Notes: a model not told the origin generated them from the letters alone. A stretch of 64,000 bases of DNA from Streptomyces aidingensis (GCF_900112355.1 NZ_FOLM01000005.1:124001-188000); one strand, 5' to 3'. Shown: positions 7,565 through 16,858, counted from the first letter of the stretch. Numbers and translations: made by a program.

Positions 7565-8746
7565 ATGGAACGGGCGGCACACACATGGACATCCGGATAC
7601 CGGCCGCTCCTGTACGCGGGAGCGACGATCGCGGGGCTGCTGACCGTGGCGATGGTGCTCGGCCTGCTGAACGAGGGCTGGGACGCCGTCCTCGCGGCCG
7701 GTCCGGAGGGCGCGGCCTCGCCGGTCCTGCCGGTGCTGGGGCTTGCCGTGTGCCCCGCCATGTTCCTCTGCCTGGCGTGCCAGTTGCGGGCCCGGGTCCG
7801 GATCGGCGGAGACAGCCTGCTGGTCCGGAACCTGGGGCGGGAACGGGAGATACCGCTGACGGACGTCGTGGCGGTGCTGCCGCGGACCGGCGGCGGGGCC
7901 GTCGTGCTGCGCCGCTCGGCGCCACCGGTCAGGTCGTTCGTCCTGGAACGGCGGGTCAACGGGCGTCCCGGGGACCATCCGGCCGGGTCCCTGGTCCGGG
8001 AAGTGGCCGCCGCCGCGCGGACCCGGCGTCACGGCCCGGCGGCCGGCTCTCCCGGACCGGCGCCGTTCCGCTATGCGCGCGCCGCCGCCGTCGCCGGGCT
8101 GCCGCCGGTGCCGGGTGCGGACCGGACGGCGGCGGGCCGGTGGCGGTCGAGGTGGGTCCTGTGGCGGGCCTCGGGCGTCCCGGCCTGCGCGGCACTGACG
8201 CTGTCGGTCGTCGCCCTGGCCGGCTACGGGCCGGATGCGATGGGAGCCGGGCGGGCCTGGCTGCCCGTGGCGGTCGCCGCGGTGCTGACGTTCACCACGG
8301 CGGTGCGCGTCTGGATCTGCCGGCTGCTGCTGCCATGGGTGCGGCTGCTGCCGCGGCTCGCGGGCCGGCCACCGGCCGGGTCCTGGAGCTATGTGCTGCT
8401 GCACCACACGCGCACCGGTGACCCCTGGCTGGTGCTGTACCCCCGGAACCCGGATGCCGACGCGGCACCCGTGGCGATGCTGCCGCTGGAGAAGCCAGGA
8501 CCGTTCCACGACCCGCTGCGGGGCCTGCCCGCTCCGCTGGGAACCGCGGACCTGCACCGGGGACCACGGGCCGTCCGGGTGTACGGCCGCAAGCAACGGG
8601 CCGAGGGTCCGGCGGCCGTGCCGGTGATCGGCGGCCGGCCCGTCTGGCCCCGCGAGCCGCTCATCGAGATCGGCCCGGCCGTTCGGGACCACCGGGAGAC
8701 CCTGGCCTCCCTGCTGCCCGGCAAAGGCGTCAGGGATGCTGCGTGA
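7565..8746 (+). CDS. hypothetical membrane protein with four predicted helices
   Basis: I do not recognise the family. About 393 residues: two N-terminal helices (LLYAGATIAGLLTVAMVLGL and PVLPVLGLAVCPAMFLCLAC), then RVRIGGDSLLVRNLGREREIPL, which resembles the strand-rich opening of bacterial PH-like (DUF304) domains. A second helix pair lies near residues 200-250, followed by a soluble C-terminal domain rich in Pro and Arg. Start uncertain: ATG 7565 is taken, but GTG 7523 is in frame; neither has a strong ribosome site. Coding periodicity (G/C at third positions) over the whole length supports a real gene. Confidence 0.55.
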   Translation: MERAAHTWTSGYRPLLYAGATIAGLLTVAMVLGLLNEGWDAVLAAGPEGAASPVLPVLGLAVCPAMFLCLACQLRARVRIGGDSLLVRNLGREREIPLTDVVAVLPRTGGGAVVLRRSAPPVRSFVLERRVNGRPGDHPAGSLVREVAAAARTRRHGPAAGSPGPAPFRYARAAAVAGLPPVPGADRTAAGRWRSRWVLWRASGVPACAALTLSVVALAGYGPDAMGAGRAWLPVAVAAVLTFTTAVRVWICRLLLPWVRLLPRLAGRPPAGSWSYVLLHHTRTGDPWLVLYPRNPDADAAPVAMLPLEKPGPFHDPLRGLPAPLGTADLHRGPRAVRVYGRKQRAEGPAAVPVIGGRPVWPREPLIEIGPAVRDHRETLASLLPGKGVRDAA

Positions 8747-9177
8747 TGATCGGCCGAGGGCTCCAAGGGCGCTGCCCCAGGAGCCGCCGCCCCGGGCCCG
8801 ATATCGGTTCAGCCCGGTGCATGACCCGGTGCTGCGGCGGGTGAGGGGGCGCCGGTCACGGGGGGCGTTACAAGGCGGTTACGGTCTGCTCCTCCCGGCG
8901 GGCGGTCCTCCGGTCCGTTCCGGTCCGGCTGTGCCGGGCCGCACGGCCGGTTACGCCGTGCCGGGCGGCAGAAGTGGGTGTCCTTCCGGCCGGAACGGCA
9001 CGGCTTAGGACCGGCGGCCATGGGGATGGCCGGGCCGGATGACCGGGGCCGATGCGTGTTGGCCGGGCGTCGGACGCGCGTGCGCAATGCCGCGGAAACC
9101 GTGTGGTGGAATGCTCATGTGCCCCGGTAGGTCGGCACCCTGGGAGCAGAGCGTCTGACCAGCGAGGATTGGTGGAG
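8747..9177. other. 431-bp intergenic region upstream of the GlnA2-like gene, with a GlnR-like element
   Basis: No convincing gene. GTTAC at 8867-8871 and again at 8878-8882 are separated by 6 nt, with GTCAC 7 nt upstream. Read on the other strand this is GTAAC-N6-GTAAC, close to the GlnR box gTnAC-N6-GaAAC. It lies about 300 nt before the synthetase start, which is far for direct control, so the assignment is weak. The rest is GC-rich with imperfect inverted repeats. Confidence 0.35.
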
Positions 9178-10539
9178 ATGGATAAGCAGCAGGAGTTTGT
9201 GCTCCGGACGCTGGAGGAGCGGGACATCCGGTTCGTCCGGCTGTGGTTCACCGATGTGCTGGGCTTCCTGAAGTCTGTTGCCGTGGCCCCCGCCGAGCTC
9301 GAACAGGCCTTTGAGGAGGGAATCGGCTTCGACGGCTCCGCCATCCAGGGCTTCGCCCGGGTGCACGAGTCCGACATGATCGCCAAGCCGGCGCCCAGCA
9401 CCTTCCAGATCCTGCCCTGGCGGGCCGAGGCCCCCGGCACCGCCCGGATGTTCTGCGACATCCTGATGCCCGACGGGTCGCCGTCCTTCGCCGACCCCCG
9501 CTACGTGCTCAAGCGGATGCTGGCCCGGGCCTCGGATCTCGGCTTCACCTTCTACATCCACCCCGAGATCGAGTTCTTCCTGCTCAAGGAACGCCCGGTG
9601 GACGGCTCCCGGCCCGTACCCGCGGACTCCTCCGGCTACTTCGACCACACCCCGCAGCACGTCGGCATGGACTTCCGCCGCCAGGCCATCACCATGCTGG
9701 AGTCCATGGGCATCTCGGTGGAGTTCTCCCACCACGAGGGCGCGCCCGGCCAGCAGGAGATCGACCTGCGCTACGCCGACGCCCTCACCACCGCCGACAA
9801 CATCATGACCTTCCGCCTGGTGGTCAAGCAGGTGGCGCTGGAGCAGGGGCTGAACGCGACTTTCATGCCCAAGCCGTTCTCCGAATACCCCGGCTCCGGC
9901 ATGCACAGCCACCTCTCCCTCTTCGAGGGCGACCGCAACGCCTTCCACGAGACCGGTGCGGAGTACCAGCTCTCCAAGGTGGGCCGTTCCTTCATCGCCG
10001 GGCTGCTCCGGCACGCCGGGGAGATCTGCGCGGTCACCAACCAGTGGGTCAACTCCTACAAGCGGATCTGGGGCGGTGCCGAGCGCCCGGCCGGCCAGGG
10101 CGGCGAGGCGCCCTCCTACATCTGCTGGGGGCACAACAACCGCTCGGCGCTGATCCGGGTGCCGATGTACAAGCCGGGCAAGACCGCCTCCACCCGGGTC
10201 GAGGTCCGTTCTCTGGACTCCGGCGCCAACCCCTACCTGGCCTACGCGATGCTGCTGGCCTCGGGCCTGAAGGGGGTGCAGGAGGGCTACGACCTGCCGC
10301 CCGGTGCCGAGGACGACGTCTGGGCGCTCACCGACGGCGAACGCCGTGCCCTGGGCATCCGCCCGCTGCCGCAGAATCTGGGCGAGGCCATCGACCTGAT
10401 GGAGCACAGCGAACTCGTCGCCGAAACCCTCGGCGAGCATGTCTTCGACTTCTTCCTGCGCAACAAGAAGCAGGAGTGGGAGGAGTACCGCTCCCAGGTC
10501 ACCCCCTTCGAGCTGATGAAGAACCTCCCGGTGCTGTGA
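9178..10539 (+). CDS. glnA2: glutamine synthetase family protein, GlnA2 type
   Basis: 453 residues, the length I recall for S. coelicolor GlnA2 (SCO2241). FDGSAIQGFARVHESDM, HPEIEFFLL, GSGMHSHLSLF, NSYKRIWGG and NNRSALIRVP are the glutamate, metal and ATP-site segments of type I synthetases. The region near residue 400 (LPQNLGEAIDLMEHSE) lacks the NLY-type tyrosine that GlnE adenylylates in true GlnA, although glnE is the next gene. GlnA2 of S. coelicolor has been reported to act as a gamma-glutamylpolyamine synthetase rather than a housekeeping glutamine synthetase, so that role is plausible here. GAGG lies about 10 nt before ATG 9178; GTG 9172 in frame is an alternative. Confidence 0.88.
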   Translation: MDKQQEFVLRTLEERDIRFVRLWFTDVLGFLKSVAVAPAELEQAFEEGIGFDGSAIQGFARVHESDMIAKPAPSTFQILPWRAEAPGTARMFCDILMPDGSPSFADPRYVLKRMLARASDLGFTFYIHPEIEFFLLKERPVDGSRPVPADSSGYFDHTPQHVGMDFRRQAITMLESMGISVEFSHHEGAPGQQEIDLRYADALTTADNIMTFRLVVKQVALEQGLNATFMPKPFSEYPGSGMHSHLSLFEGDRNAFHETGAEYQLSKVGRSFIAGLLRHAGEICAVTNQWVNSYKRIWGGAERPAGQGGEAPSYICWGHNNRSALIRVPMYKPGKTASTRVEVRSLDSGANPYLAYAMLLASGLKGVQEGYDLPPGAEDDVWALTDGERRALGIRPLPQNLGEAIDLMEHSELVAETLGEHVFDFFLRNKKQEWEEYRSQVTPFELMKNLPVL

Positions 10540-10548
10540 CCCTGCCCC

Positions 10549-10581
10549 CGCCCCCCCGGCCCCGGCGGCCCCGGGGGGCGG
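10549..10581 (+). terminator. GC-rich hairpin after the GlnA2-like gene
   Basis: CCGCCCCCCCGG and CCGGGGGGCGG can pair with one bulged C around a GC-rich loop, 9 nt after the stop. No U-tract, as usual in Streptomyces. Confidence 0.5.
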
Positions 10582-10714
10582 CAGCGCGACGCCCGGCAGG
10601 GGCCATGGCCGGGGACGGCCTCGCCGGCCGGCCGCGCGCCGGGGTCGCTAGGCTGTTCAGGAGCGGGGAAACGAGCGGACGGCGGCGGGGCGGAGAACGG
10701 CGAGAGGCAGGACT

Positions 10715-13700
10715 GTGTCGCTAGGCGGGCGGCGGGACAGCCGGTTCGGAAGACTCCTCAGGCACGGATTCACCGACCCCGGCGCGGCGGAGCGGCTGCT
10801 GGACTCCCCGGCGCTGCGGCCGGCCGGCTCGGACGGAGCCCTGCTGGACAGCCTCGCCGCGGCGGCCGACCCCGACCTGGCGCTGCGCGCCCTGGTCCGG
10901 ATCGCCGAGGCCCAGACCCCCGCCGGCCGGACGGTCTTCGTGGAGACACTGGTGGCCGGCAAGCCGCTGCGGGACCGGCTGGTGGCCGTGCTGGGCGCCT
11001 CCGAGGCGCTGGGGGACCACCTGGCCCGCCGGCCGGGGGAGTGGCAGGAGCTGGCGTCCTTCGACACCGCCGCGGACCTGCATCCCGGGATCGCGGACTT
11101 CGAGGCCGCGCTGGCCGGGGCCGACGACGCGGACGCGCTGCGCATCGCCTACCGCCGGGCGCTGCTGCTGATCGCCGCCCGCGACATGACCGGCACCACC
11201 GGTTTCTCCGAGGCCGCCGCCGAACTGGCCGACCTGGCCACGGCGACCCTGCGCGCCGCGCTGCGCATCGCCTGCGCCGAGACTCCCGCGGACGCCGAGC
11301 GGTGCCGGCTGGCGGTGATCGGCATGGGCAAGTGCGGCGGGCGGGAGCTCAACTATGTCTCCGACGTCGATGTGATCTTCGTGGCGGAGCCGGCCGAGGG
11401 AGTGGCGGAAGGCCCGGCCATGCAGGCCGCCACCAGGCTGGCGTCGCGGATGATGCGGCTCTGCTCGGACACCACCGCCGAGGGCACCATCTGGCCGGTC
11501 GACCCCAATCTGCGGCCGGAGGGGCGCAACGGCCCGCTGGTGCGGACCCTGGCCAGCCACCTCGCCTACTACCGCCGCTGGGCCAAGACCTGGGAGTTCC
11601 AGGCCCTGCTCAAGGCCCGCCCGGTGGCCGGTGACGCGGCCCTCGGCAAGGAGTACGCGGCGGCCGTGGCGCCCATGGTCTGGGAGGCCGCCGCCCGCGA
11701 GAACTTCGTGCCCGACGTGCAGGAGATGCGCCGCCGGGTGGAGGAGTCGGTGCCCGCCGCGCACGCCGGACGCGAGCTCAAGCTCGGGCCCGGCGGACTG
11801 CGGGACGTGGAGTTCGCCGTGCAGTTGCTCCAGCTTGTGCACGGGCGCGGCGATCCTGAGCTGCGCGGCCCCAATACGCTCCAGGCGCTCGCCGCGCTCT
11901 CCGACGGCGGCTATGTCGGACGGCGGGACGCCGGCGCGCTGGACGCCTCCTACCGCTTCCTGCGCACCGTGGAGCACCGCATCCAGCTCTTCCGGCTGCG
12001 CCGCACCCATCTGATGCCCGAGGCCGAGCCCGACCTGCGCCGGCTGGGCCGCTCCCTGGGCTTCTTCCGCGACCCGGTCGCCGAACTGGGCGTCGCCTGG
12101 CGCCAGCACGCCGCCGTGGTCCGCCGGCTGCACGAGAAGCTGTTCTACCGCCCGCTGCTGGAGGCCGTGGCCCAGCTGGAGGCCGGGCAGGCCCGGCTCA
12201 GCCCGGAGGCCGCCGGCCAGCGGCTGGTCGCCCTCGGCTACGCCGACCCGGCCGCCGCGCTGCGCCATCTGCGCGCCCTGGCCTCCGGGGTCAGCCGCAA
12301 GGCCGCCATCCAGCGCACCCTGCTGCCGGTGCTGCTGGACCGGTTCGCCGACTCCGCCGATCCCGACGCCGGACTGCTCAACTTCCGCAAGGTCTCCGAC
12401 GCGCTGGGCTCCACCCCCTGGTATCTGCGGCTGCTGCGCGACGAGGGCGCCGCGGCGGAGAACCTGGCCCGGGTGCTGTCCGCCGGGCGGCTCGCCCCCG
12501 ATCTGCTGCTGCGCGCACCCGAGGCGGTGGCGCTGCTGGGCAGCCAGGAGGCGCTGCTGCCGCGCGGCCGGGCGGCCCTGGAACAGGAGATCCTGGCCGC
12601 GGTCGGCCGCTACGGCACCGACGCGGAGGCCGCCGTCACCGCCGCCCGCGGCATCCGGCGCCGCGAACTGTTCCGGACCGCCGCCGCCGATGTCATCGGC
12701 GCCTACGCGGGCGGCGCCGCCCCCGGGGCCGGCGGGGAAGCGGAGGCGGCGGAGCCGGCCGGCGGCGCGGAACCGGCCGAGCCGGCGGTCGTCCGGGTCG
12801 GCGCGGCCCTGTTCTCGCTCAATGCCGCCACCCTGGCCGGCGCGTTGCGCGCCGCCGTGCAGGCCGCCTGGGGCACCACCCTGCCCACCCGCTTCACCGT
12901 GATCGGCATGGGCCGTTTCGGCGGGCAGGAGCTGGGCTACGGCTCGGACGCCGATGTGATGTTCGTGCACGAGCCGCGCGAGGGGGTGCCGGAGGAGGAG
13001 GCCGCCCGGGCGGCCTTCGCGGTGGCCAACGAGATGCGCCGGCTGCTCCAGATCCCGGCCACCGACCCGCCGCTGCCGATCGACGCCGATCTGCGGCCGG
13101 AGGGCAAGTCGGGGCCGCTGGTCCGGTCGCTGTCCTCGTACCGGGCCTACTACGGGCGCTGGTCGCTGGTCTGGGAGAGCCAGGCACTGCTGCGCGCCCA
13201 GCCGGTGGCCGGCGACGCGGACCTGGGCCGCCGGTTCATCGAACTGATCGACCCGCTGCGCTACCCCGAGGGCGGCCTGGACGACCGGGCGGTGCGCGAG
13301 ATCCGTCGGCTCAAGGCCCGGATGGAGGCGGAACGCCTTCCGCGCGGCGCGGACCCCACCCTGCACACCAAGCTGGGCCGCGGCGGCCTGTCCGACGTGG
13401 AGTGGACCGTGCAGCTTCTCCAGATGCGGCACGGCCATGAACTGCCCGCCCTGCGCACCACGGGCACCCGGGCGGCGCTGGCCGCCGCCGAGGCGGCCGG
13501 ACTGCTGGATCCGGCGGACGCCCGGGTGCTGGACGAGGCCTGGCGGCTGGCCGCCCGGGTGCGCAACGCGGTGATGCTGGTACGCGGCCGGCCGGGCGAC
13601 ACCTTCCCCTCCGAGACCCGCGAACTGGCCGCGGTCGCGCGCTACTTCGGCTATCCGCCCGGCCACGCCGGCGAACTCCTCGACGACTACCGCCGCACCA

Positions 13701-13747
13701 CCCGCCGCGCCCGCGCCGTCATGGAACGCCTCTTCTACGCCGCCTGA
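10715..13747 (+). CDS. glnE: bifunctional glutamine synthetase adenylyltransferase/deadenylylase
   Basis: 1010 residues, full length. Two nucleotidyltransferase domains are clear: VIGMGKCGGRELNYVSDVDV (deadenylylase half, near residue 205) and VIGMGRFGGQELGYGSDADV (adenylylating half, near residue 730), each with the paired aspartates that bind metal. Each is followed by a GlnE helical domain (LKLGPGGLRDVEFAVQLLQL and KLGRGGLSDVEWTVQLLQM). It modifies and demodifies GlnA according to nitrogen state. The GTG start at 10715 follows GAGAGG; TAGGCT at 10649-10654 could be its -10 box. An Ala/Glu/Pro-rich linker at residues 670-690 is coded by short repeats. Product is unambiguous. Confidence 0.96.
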   Translation: MSLGGRRDSRFGRLLRHGFTDPGAAERLLDSPALRPAGSDGALLDSLAAAADPDLALRALVRIAEAQTPAGRTVFVETLVAGKPLRDRLVAVLGASEALGDHLARRPGEWQELASFDTAADLHPGIADFEAALAGADDADALRIAYRRALLLIAARDMTGTTGFSEAAAELADLATATLRAALRIACAETPADAERCRLAVIGMGKCGGRELNYVSDVDVIFVAEPAEGVAEGPAMQAATRLASRMMRLCSDTTAEGTIWPVDPNLRPEGRNGPLVRTLASHLAYYRRWAKTWEFQALLKARPVAGDAALGKEYAAAVAPMVWEAAARENFVPDVQEMRRRVEESVPAAHAGRELKLGPGGLRDVEFAVQLLQLVHGRGDPELRGPNTLQALAALSDGGYVGRRDAGALDASYRFLRTVEHRIQLFRLRRTHLMPEAEPDLRRLGRSLGFFRDPVAELGVAWRQHAAVVRRLHEKLFYRPLLEAVAQLEAGQARLSPEAAGQRLVALGYADPAAALRHLRALASGVSRKAAIQRTLLPVLLDRFADSADPDAGLLNFRKVSDALGSTPWYLRLLRDEGAAAENLARVLSAGRLAPDLLLRAPEAVALLGSQEALLPRGRAALEQEILAAVGRYGTDAEAAVTAARGIRRRELFRTAAADVIGAYAGGAAPGAGGEAEAAEPAGGAEPAEPAVVRVGAALFSLNAATLAGALRAAVQAAWGTTLPTRFTVIGMGRFGGQELGYGSDADVMFVHEPREGVPEEEAARAAFAVANEMRRLLQIPATDPPLPIDADLRPEGKSGPLVRSLSSYRAYYGRWSLVWESQALLRAQPVAGDADLGRRFIELIDPLRYPEGGLDDRAVREIRRLKARMEAERLPRGADPTLHTKLGRGGLSDVEWTVQLLQMRHGHELPALRTTGTRAALAAAEAAGLLDPADARVLDEAWRLAARVRNAVMLVRGRPGDTFPSETRELAAVARYFGYPPGHAGELLDDYRRTTRRARAVMERLFYAA

Positions 13748-13781
13748 GGGCGGGCCTGGATGAAGCCCTCCGGCCGCTGAC

Positions 13782-13799
13782 GCCCCCTGCTCAGGGGGC
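13782..13799. terminator. bidirectional hairpin between glnE and the ArsR gene
   Basis: GCCCCCTG / CAGGGGGC, 8 bp perfect with a 2-nt loop. The stop codon of the convergent ArsR gene (13791-13793) lies inside it. Confidence 0.55.
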
Positions 13800-14138
13800 C
13801 AGGCCGACGTCCGCGCCGATGCCGGCGGCGTCCGCCGCGGTCAGGACGGCGGCCAGCAGGCCGGGGAAGCGGGCGTCGAGGTCGTCGCGGCGCAGTTCGA
13901 CGAAGCAGCGGGTGCCTTCCTGCCGGGTGCGGGTGACGCCGGCGTCGCGCAGCACGCGCAGGTGGTGGCTGAGGGTGGACTTGGCCACCGGTGCGCGCAG
14001 TTCGCCCCAGCCGCGTTCCCGGCCGTCGGCCAGGACCCGCACCAGGCCGACCCGGATCGGGTCGCTGAGCGCGCCCATCACCGACAGGACTTCGATCTCG
14101 TTCCGCTCCGGGTGCCGCGCGTTCCTCATGGAGACCAT
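13791..14138 (-). CDS. ArsR/SmtB-type winged-helix repressor
   Basis: 115 residues. LSVMGALSDPIRVGLVRVLA and KSTLSHHLRVLRDAGVTRTR are the helix and recognition helix of an ArsR-type wHTH, followed by the wing EGTRCFVELRRDDLD. No metal-binding cysteines are present (no CxC in the recognition helix), so it belongs to the non-metal, organic-ligand or redox class. It is divergent from the SDR gene, and inverted repeats between them probably form the shared operator, making the SDR its likely target. No clear ribosome site before ATG 14138 or 14129; a leaderless mRNA is possible. Confidence 0.85.
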   Translation of the reverse strand: MVSMRNARHPERNEIEVLSVMGALSDPIRVGLVRVLADGRERGWGELRAPVAKSTLSHHLRVLRDAGVTRTRQEGTRCFVELRRDDLDARFPGLLAAVLTAADAAGIGADVGLAP

Positions 14139-14150
14139 GCTACGTTGTCG

Positions 14151-14177
14151 TTCGTCGTTCTACGAACATCGAACATC
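14151..14177. promoter_or_regulatory. operator candidate between ArsR gene and SDR gene
   Basis: TTCGT (14151-14155) and ACGAA (14162-14166) form an inverted repeat; nested inside is GTTC-TAC-GAAC (14157-14167), and GAACATC is directly repeated at 14164 and 14171. Located 20 nt upstream of the SDR start, as expected for an ArsR operator. Confidence 0.5.
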
Positions 14178-14195
14178 GACCATAGGGAGTGTCCC

Positions 14196-14966
14196 ATGGC
14201 TGTCCCGCCGTACGGCACCGCCGCCCTCGCCGGGCAGGTCGTCATCGTCACCGGGGCCGGCTCCGGCATCGGCCGCGCCACCGCACACGCCTTCGCCGAC
14301 GCCGGAGCACATGTGCTGGGCGTCGGACGCCGCAAGGACGCCCTGGAGGAAACCGCCGCCGGCCGTCCCCGCATCACCCCGCACCCGGCCGACCTGCGCA
14401 CCGCGGACGCACCCCAGGAGGTGACCGACGCCGCGGTCCGACGGTGGGGACGCCTCGACGTCCTGGTCAACAACGCCGGCGCCACCCGGCTGATGCCGCT
14501 GGCCGAGACCACCGCCGCGGGCATCGTCGCCCTGTTCGAGCTCAATGTCACCGCGCCGAGCCTGCTGGCCCGCGCCGCCCTGCCCCAGCTGCGCCGGCGC
14601 CGCGGCGCGATCGTCAACGTCTCCAGCACCTACGGGCACCGGCCGCTGCCCGGTGCCGCCCACTACGCGGCCTCCAAGGCGGCACTGGAGCAGCTCACCC
14701 GCACCTGGGCCGTGGAGCTGGCCGCCGACGGCATCCGGGTCAACGCCGTGGCCCCCGGCCCGACCGAGAGCCAGGCCCTGTCCGCGGCCGGACTGCCCGC
14801 CGCGGTGGTGGAACAGATCAAGCGGGAGGAGGCCGGGCGCGTCCCCCTCGGGCGCCGCGGCGAGCCGCAGGAGATCGCCGCCTGGATTCTGCGCCTGGCC
14901 GACCCCGCCGCCACCTGGCTCACCGGACAGGTCCTCACCGTCGACGGCGGCCTGGAACTCGTCTAG
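14196..14966 (+). CDS. SDR family oxidoreductase
   Basis: Classical SDR of 256 residues. VVIVTGAGSGIGRATAHAFA is the cofactor motif, LVNNAG the structural NNAG, NVSSTYG and HYAASK give the catalytic Ser and Tyr-x3-Lys, and the end LTVDGGLELV is typical of the family. NADP preference is suggested by GRRKD after the second strand. The start ATG 14196 has AGGGAG 6-7 nt upstream. It is divergent from the ArsR repressor, which probably controls it in response to a substrate-like small molecule. Substrate unknown. Confidence 0.9.
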   Translation: MAVPPYGTAALAGQVVIVTGAGSGIGRATAHAFADAGAHVLGVGRRKDALEETAAGRPRITPHPADLRTADAPQEVTDAAVRRWGRLDVLVNNAGATRLMPLAETTAAGIVALFELNVTAPSLLARAALPQLRRRRGAIVNVSSTYGHRPLPGAAHYAASKAALEQLTRTWAVELAADGIRVNAVAPGPTESQALSAAGLPAAVVEQIKREEAGRVPLGRRGEPQEIAAWILRLADPAATWLTGQVLTVDGGLELV

Positions 14967-15142
14967 GGGTCCAGAGGGGCGTCGGCCGGGCCGGCCGTCC
15001 GCGGCGGGCGCCCGGTCTCCTTTCGTGGCGGTATGCCACCGGCCGGTGGCCCGAGTGGTGGCCGGGGTGGGAGAGGGCTGCCAGAACTGCCAGAATCTGT
15101 GATCGACCGTGCGGAGCCGAGGGGACACCGGGGGAGTCGAGC

Positions 15143-16858
15143 GTGCAGCCGCTGACCGAGGACGATCCGCGCCAGGTGGGCGGCTACCGGCTGCTGGCGG
15201 TACTGGGGGAGGGCGGCATGGGCCGCGTCTACCTGGGCAGATCGGCCGGCGGACGGACGGTGGCGGTCAAGCTGGTGCATGCCGGGATGGCCCGCGACCC
15301 CGGTTTCCGCCGGAGGTTCGCGCGGGAGGTGGCCGCCTCCCGCGCGGTCAGCGGGCCGGGCACGGTGCCGGTGGTGGCGGCCGATCCGGAGGCGGACCGC
15401 CCCTGGCTGGCGTCCGCCTATGTGTCGGGCCCCTCGCTGGGGGAGGCGGTGGCCGCGTACGGGCCGCTGCCGGAGCCCGCGCTGTGGCGGCTGGCCGCCG
15501 CGCTGGGCGAGGCGCTGGGCACGGTGCACGCCGGCGGGCTGGTGCACCGTGATCTCAAGCCGACCAATGTGCTGCTGGCCGCCGACGGGCCGCTGCTGAT
15601 CGACTTCGGCATCGCCCGGGCCGCCGACGACACCGCGCTCACCGGCACCGGACTGGTGATCGGCTCGCCCGGCTACATGTCCCCGGAGCAGGCCGAAGGG
15701 CGGGAGGTCACCCCGGCCGCCGATGTGTTCGCGCTGGGTGTGGTGCTGGCCTTCGCCGCCACCGGACGCGGCCCGTTCGGCAGCGGCTCCGGACCCGAAC
15801 TGCTGTACCGGGTGGTACACCACGACCCGGATCTGACCGAGGTGCCGGAGCGGTTCGCGGCGGTGCTGCGCCGCTGTCTGGCCAAGGACCCGGTGGACCG
15901 GCCGGAACCGGCGGAACTGGCGGACTGGGCGGCCGGGCAGGGCGGCCGGACGGAGGACTGGCTGCCCGCGCCGATCGTCTCGGCGATCGCCCGCAAGGCC
16001 GAGCAGCTGCTCAACCTGGAGGCGGACGCGGCGGCGGAGGAGCGCCCCCAGCCGCCGCCCTCCGAGGCGCGGACCGAGGTGACCGGCCCGCCGGCCCTGC
16101 CGCCCACGGCGATCGCCCCGCCGCTCCCCGGATCACCGGCGGTCCCGCCGACGCCGGTGCCCGGGCAGTTCCCGCCGTACCACACCCCGCGGCTCCCGCC
16201 CGGGCCACAGCCGCAGTACGTCAATCCCTATGCGGCGCCGCCGCGGCCCTGGCCGGCCGTGCCCGGCGGGCCGGTGCGGCCGATGCCGCAGGCCGATCCG
16301 CGGCGGCGGGTCTGGATCGCGCCCTGGGTGCAGGGCAAGGGGCTCGGCCGGCCGCTGCTGGCCCTGTGGGGGCTGATCCCGCTCGCCGTGCTGTTCCTGG
16401 TCCGGGACGCCGCGGCGGAGCTGGCGGTGCGCCACCCGGCGCCGTCCGGTGAGTGGGCGGACTCGGCGGAGCTGGTGCGCTGGGCGGTCGAGGACCGCGG
16501 GGCGCCGCTGGTCCTGGTGGTGCCGCTGGCCGTGGCCATGGCGTTCCTCCAGTCCTTCCGCGGCGGCCTGTACCGCCGCCCGGCCGGGGCGGTGCGGGCC
16601 TGGACCGCGCTGGGCGCGGCCTTCTGGATGCTGTGGTGCCTGGTGATCTGGACCGGCGTGGTCTGGGCACTGGGGATCGTCACCGCCCTGGACGAGGACG
16701 CGGTCCGGGAGCCGGACGCCGGTGTCTTCGCGGTCTTCGGGCTGGCGGCGCTGGCCCTGGCCGCGGTCGGGCTGGCCGCGGTGGGGGTGTTCTTCGCCGC
16801 GCTGGCCCGGCTCATCCGGGGCCTGGCCGGTGATGTGGCCCGCCCGGCCGCGCCCTGA
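15143..16858 (+). CDS. membrane-anchored Ser/Thr protein kinase (PknB type)
   Basis: 571 residues. Kinase domain at about residues 13-265: GEGGMGRVYLGRSAGG (P-loop), AVKLV (Lys), HRDLKPTNVLL (catalytic loop), DFGIAR (DFG) and GSPGYMSPEQA (activation segment). Then a Pro-rich linker (residues 300-390) and a C-terminal membrane domain with about four helices (PLLALWGLIPLAVLFLV, PLVLVVPLAVAMAFL, WMLWCLVIWTGVVWALG, VFGLAALALAAVGL). There are no PASTA repeats or extracellular sensor, so the four-helix domain is probably the signal input. GTG 15143 has GGGGAG 6 nt upstream. All residues needed for activity are present. Confidence 0.9.
   Translation: MQPLTEDDPRQVGGYRLLAVLGEGGMGRVYLGRSAGGRTVAVKLVHAGMARDPGFRRRFAREVAASRAVSGPGTVPVVAADPEADRPWLASAYVSGPSLGEAVAAYGPLPEPALWRLAAALGEALGTVHAGGLVHRDLKPTNVLLAADGPLLIDFGIARAADDTALTGTGLVIGSPGYMSPEQAEGREVTPAADVFALGVVLAFAATGRGPFGSGSGPELLYRVVHHDPDLTEVPERFAAVLRRCLAKDPVDRPEPAELADWAAGQGGRTEDWLPAPIVSAIARKAEQLLNLEADAAAEERPQPPPSEARTEVTGPPALPPTAIAPPLPGSPAVPPTPVPGQFPPYHTPRLPPGPQPQYVNPYAAPPRPWPAVPGGPVRPMPQADPRRRVWIAPWVQGKGLGRPLLALWGLIPLAVLFLVRDAAAELAVRHPAPSGEWADSAELVRWAVEDRGAPLVLVVPLAVAMAFLQSFRGGLYRRPAGAVRAWTALGAAFWMLWCLVIWTGVVWALGIVTALDEDAVREPDAGVFAVFGLAALALAAVGLAAVGVFFAALARLIRGLAGDVARPAAP

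Noticed and set aside
8736..9008. Possible 90-residue plus-strand gene before the GlnA2-like gene
   Set aside because: Overlaps the end of the preceding gene, has no ribosome site, an Arg/Gly/Pro composition typical of random GC-rich frames, and no recognisable motif.
10721..13666. Very long open frame antisense to glnE, and similar ones antisense to the amylase, amylopullulanase, carbamoyltransferase and GlnA2-like genes
   Set aside because: High GC makes stop codons rare on the opposite strand; these frames have no start signals and low-complexity translations, while the sense frames encode intact enzymes.
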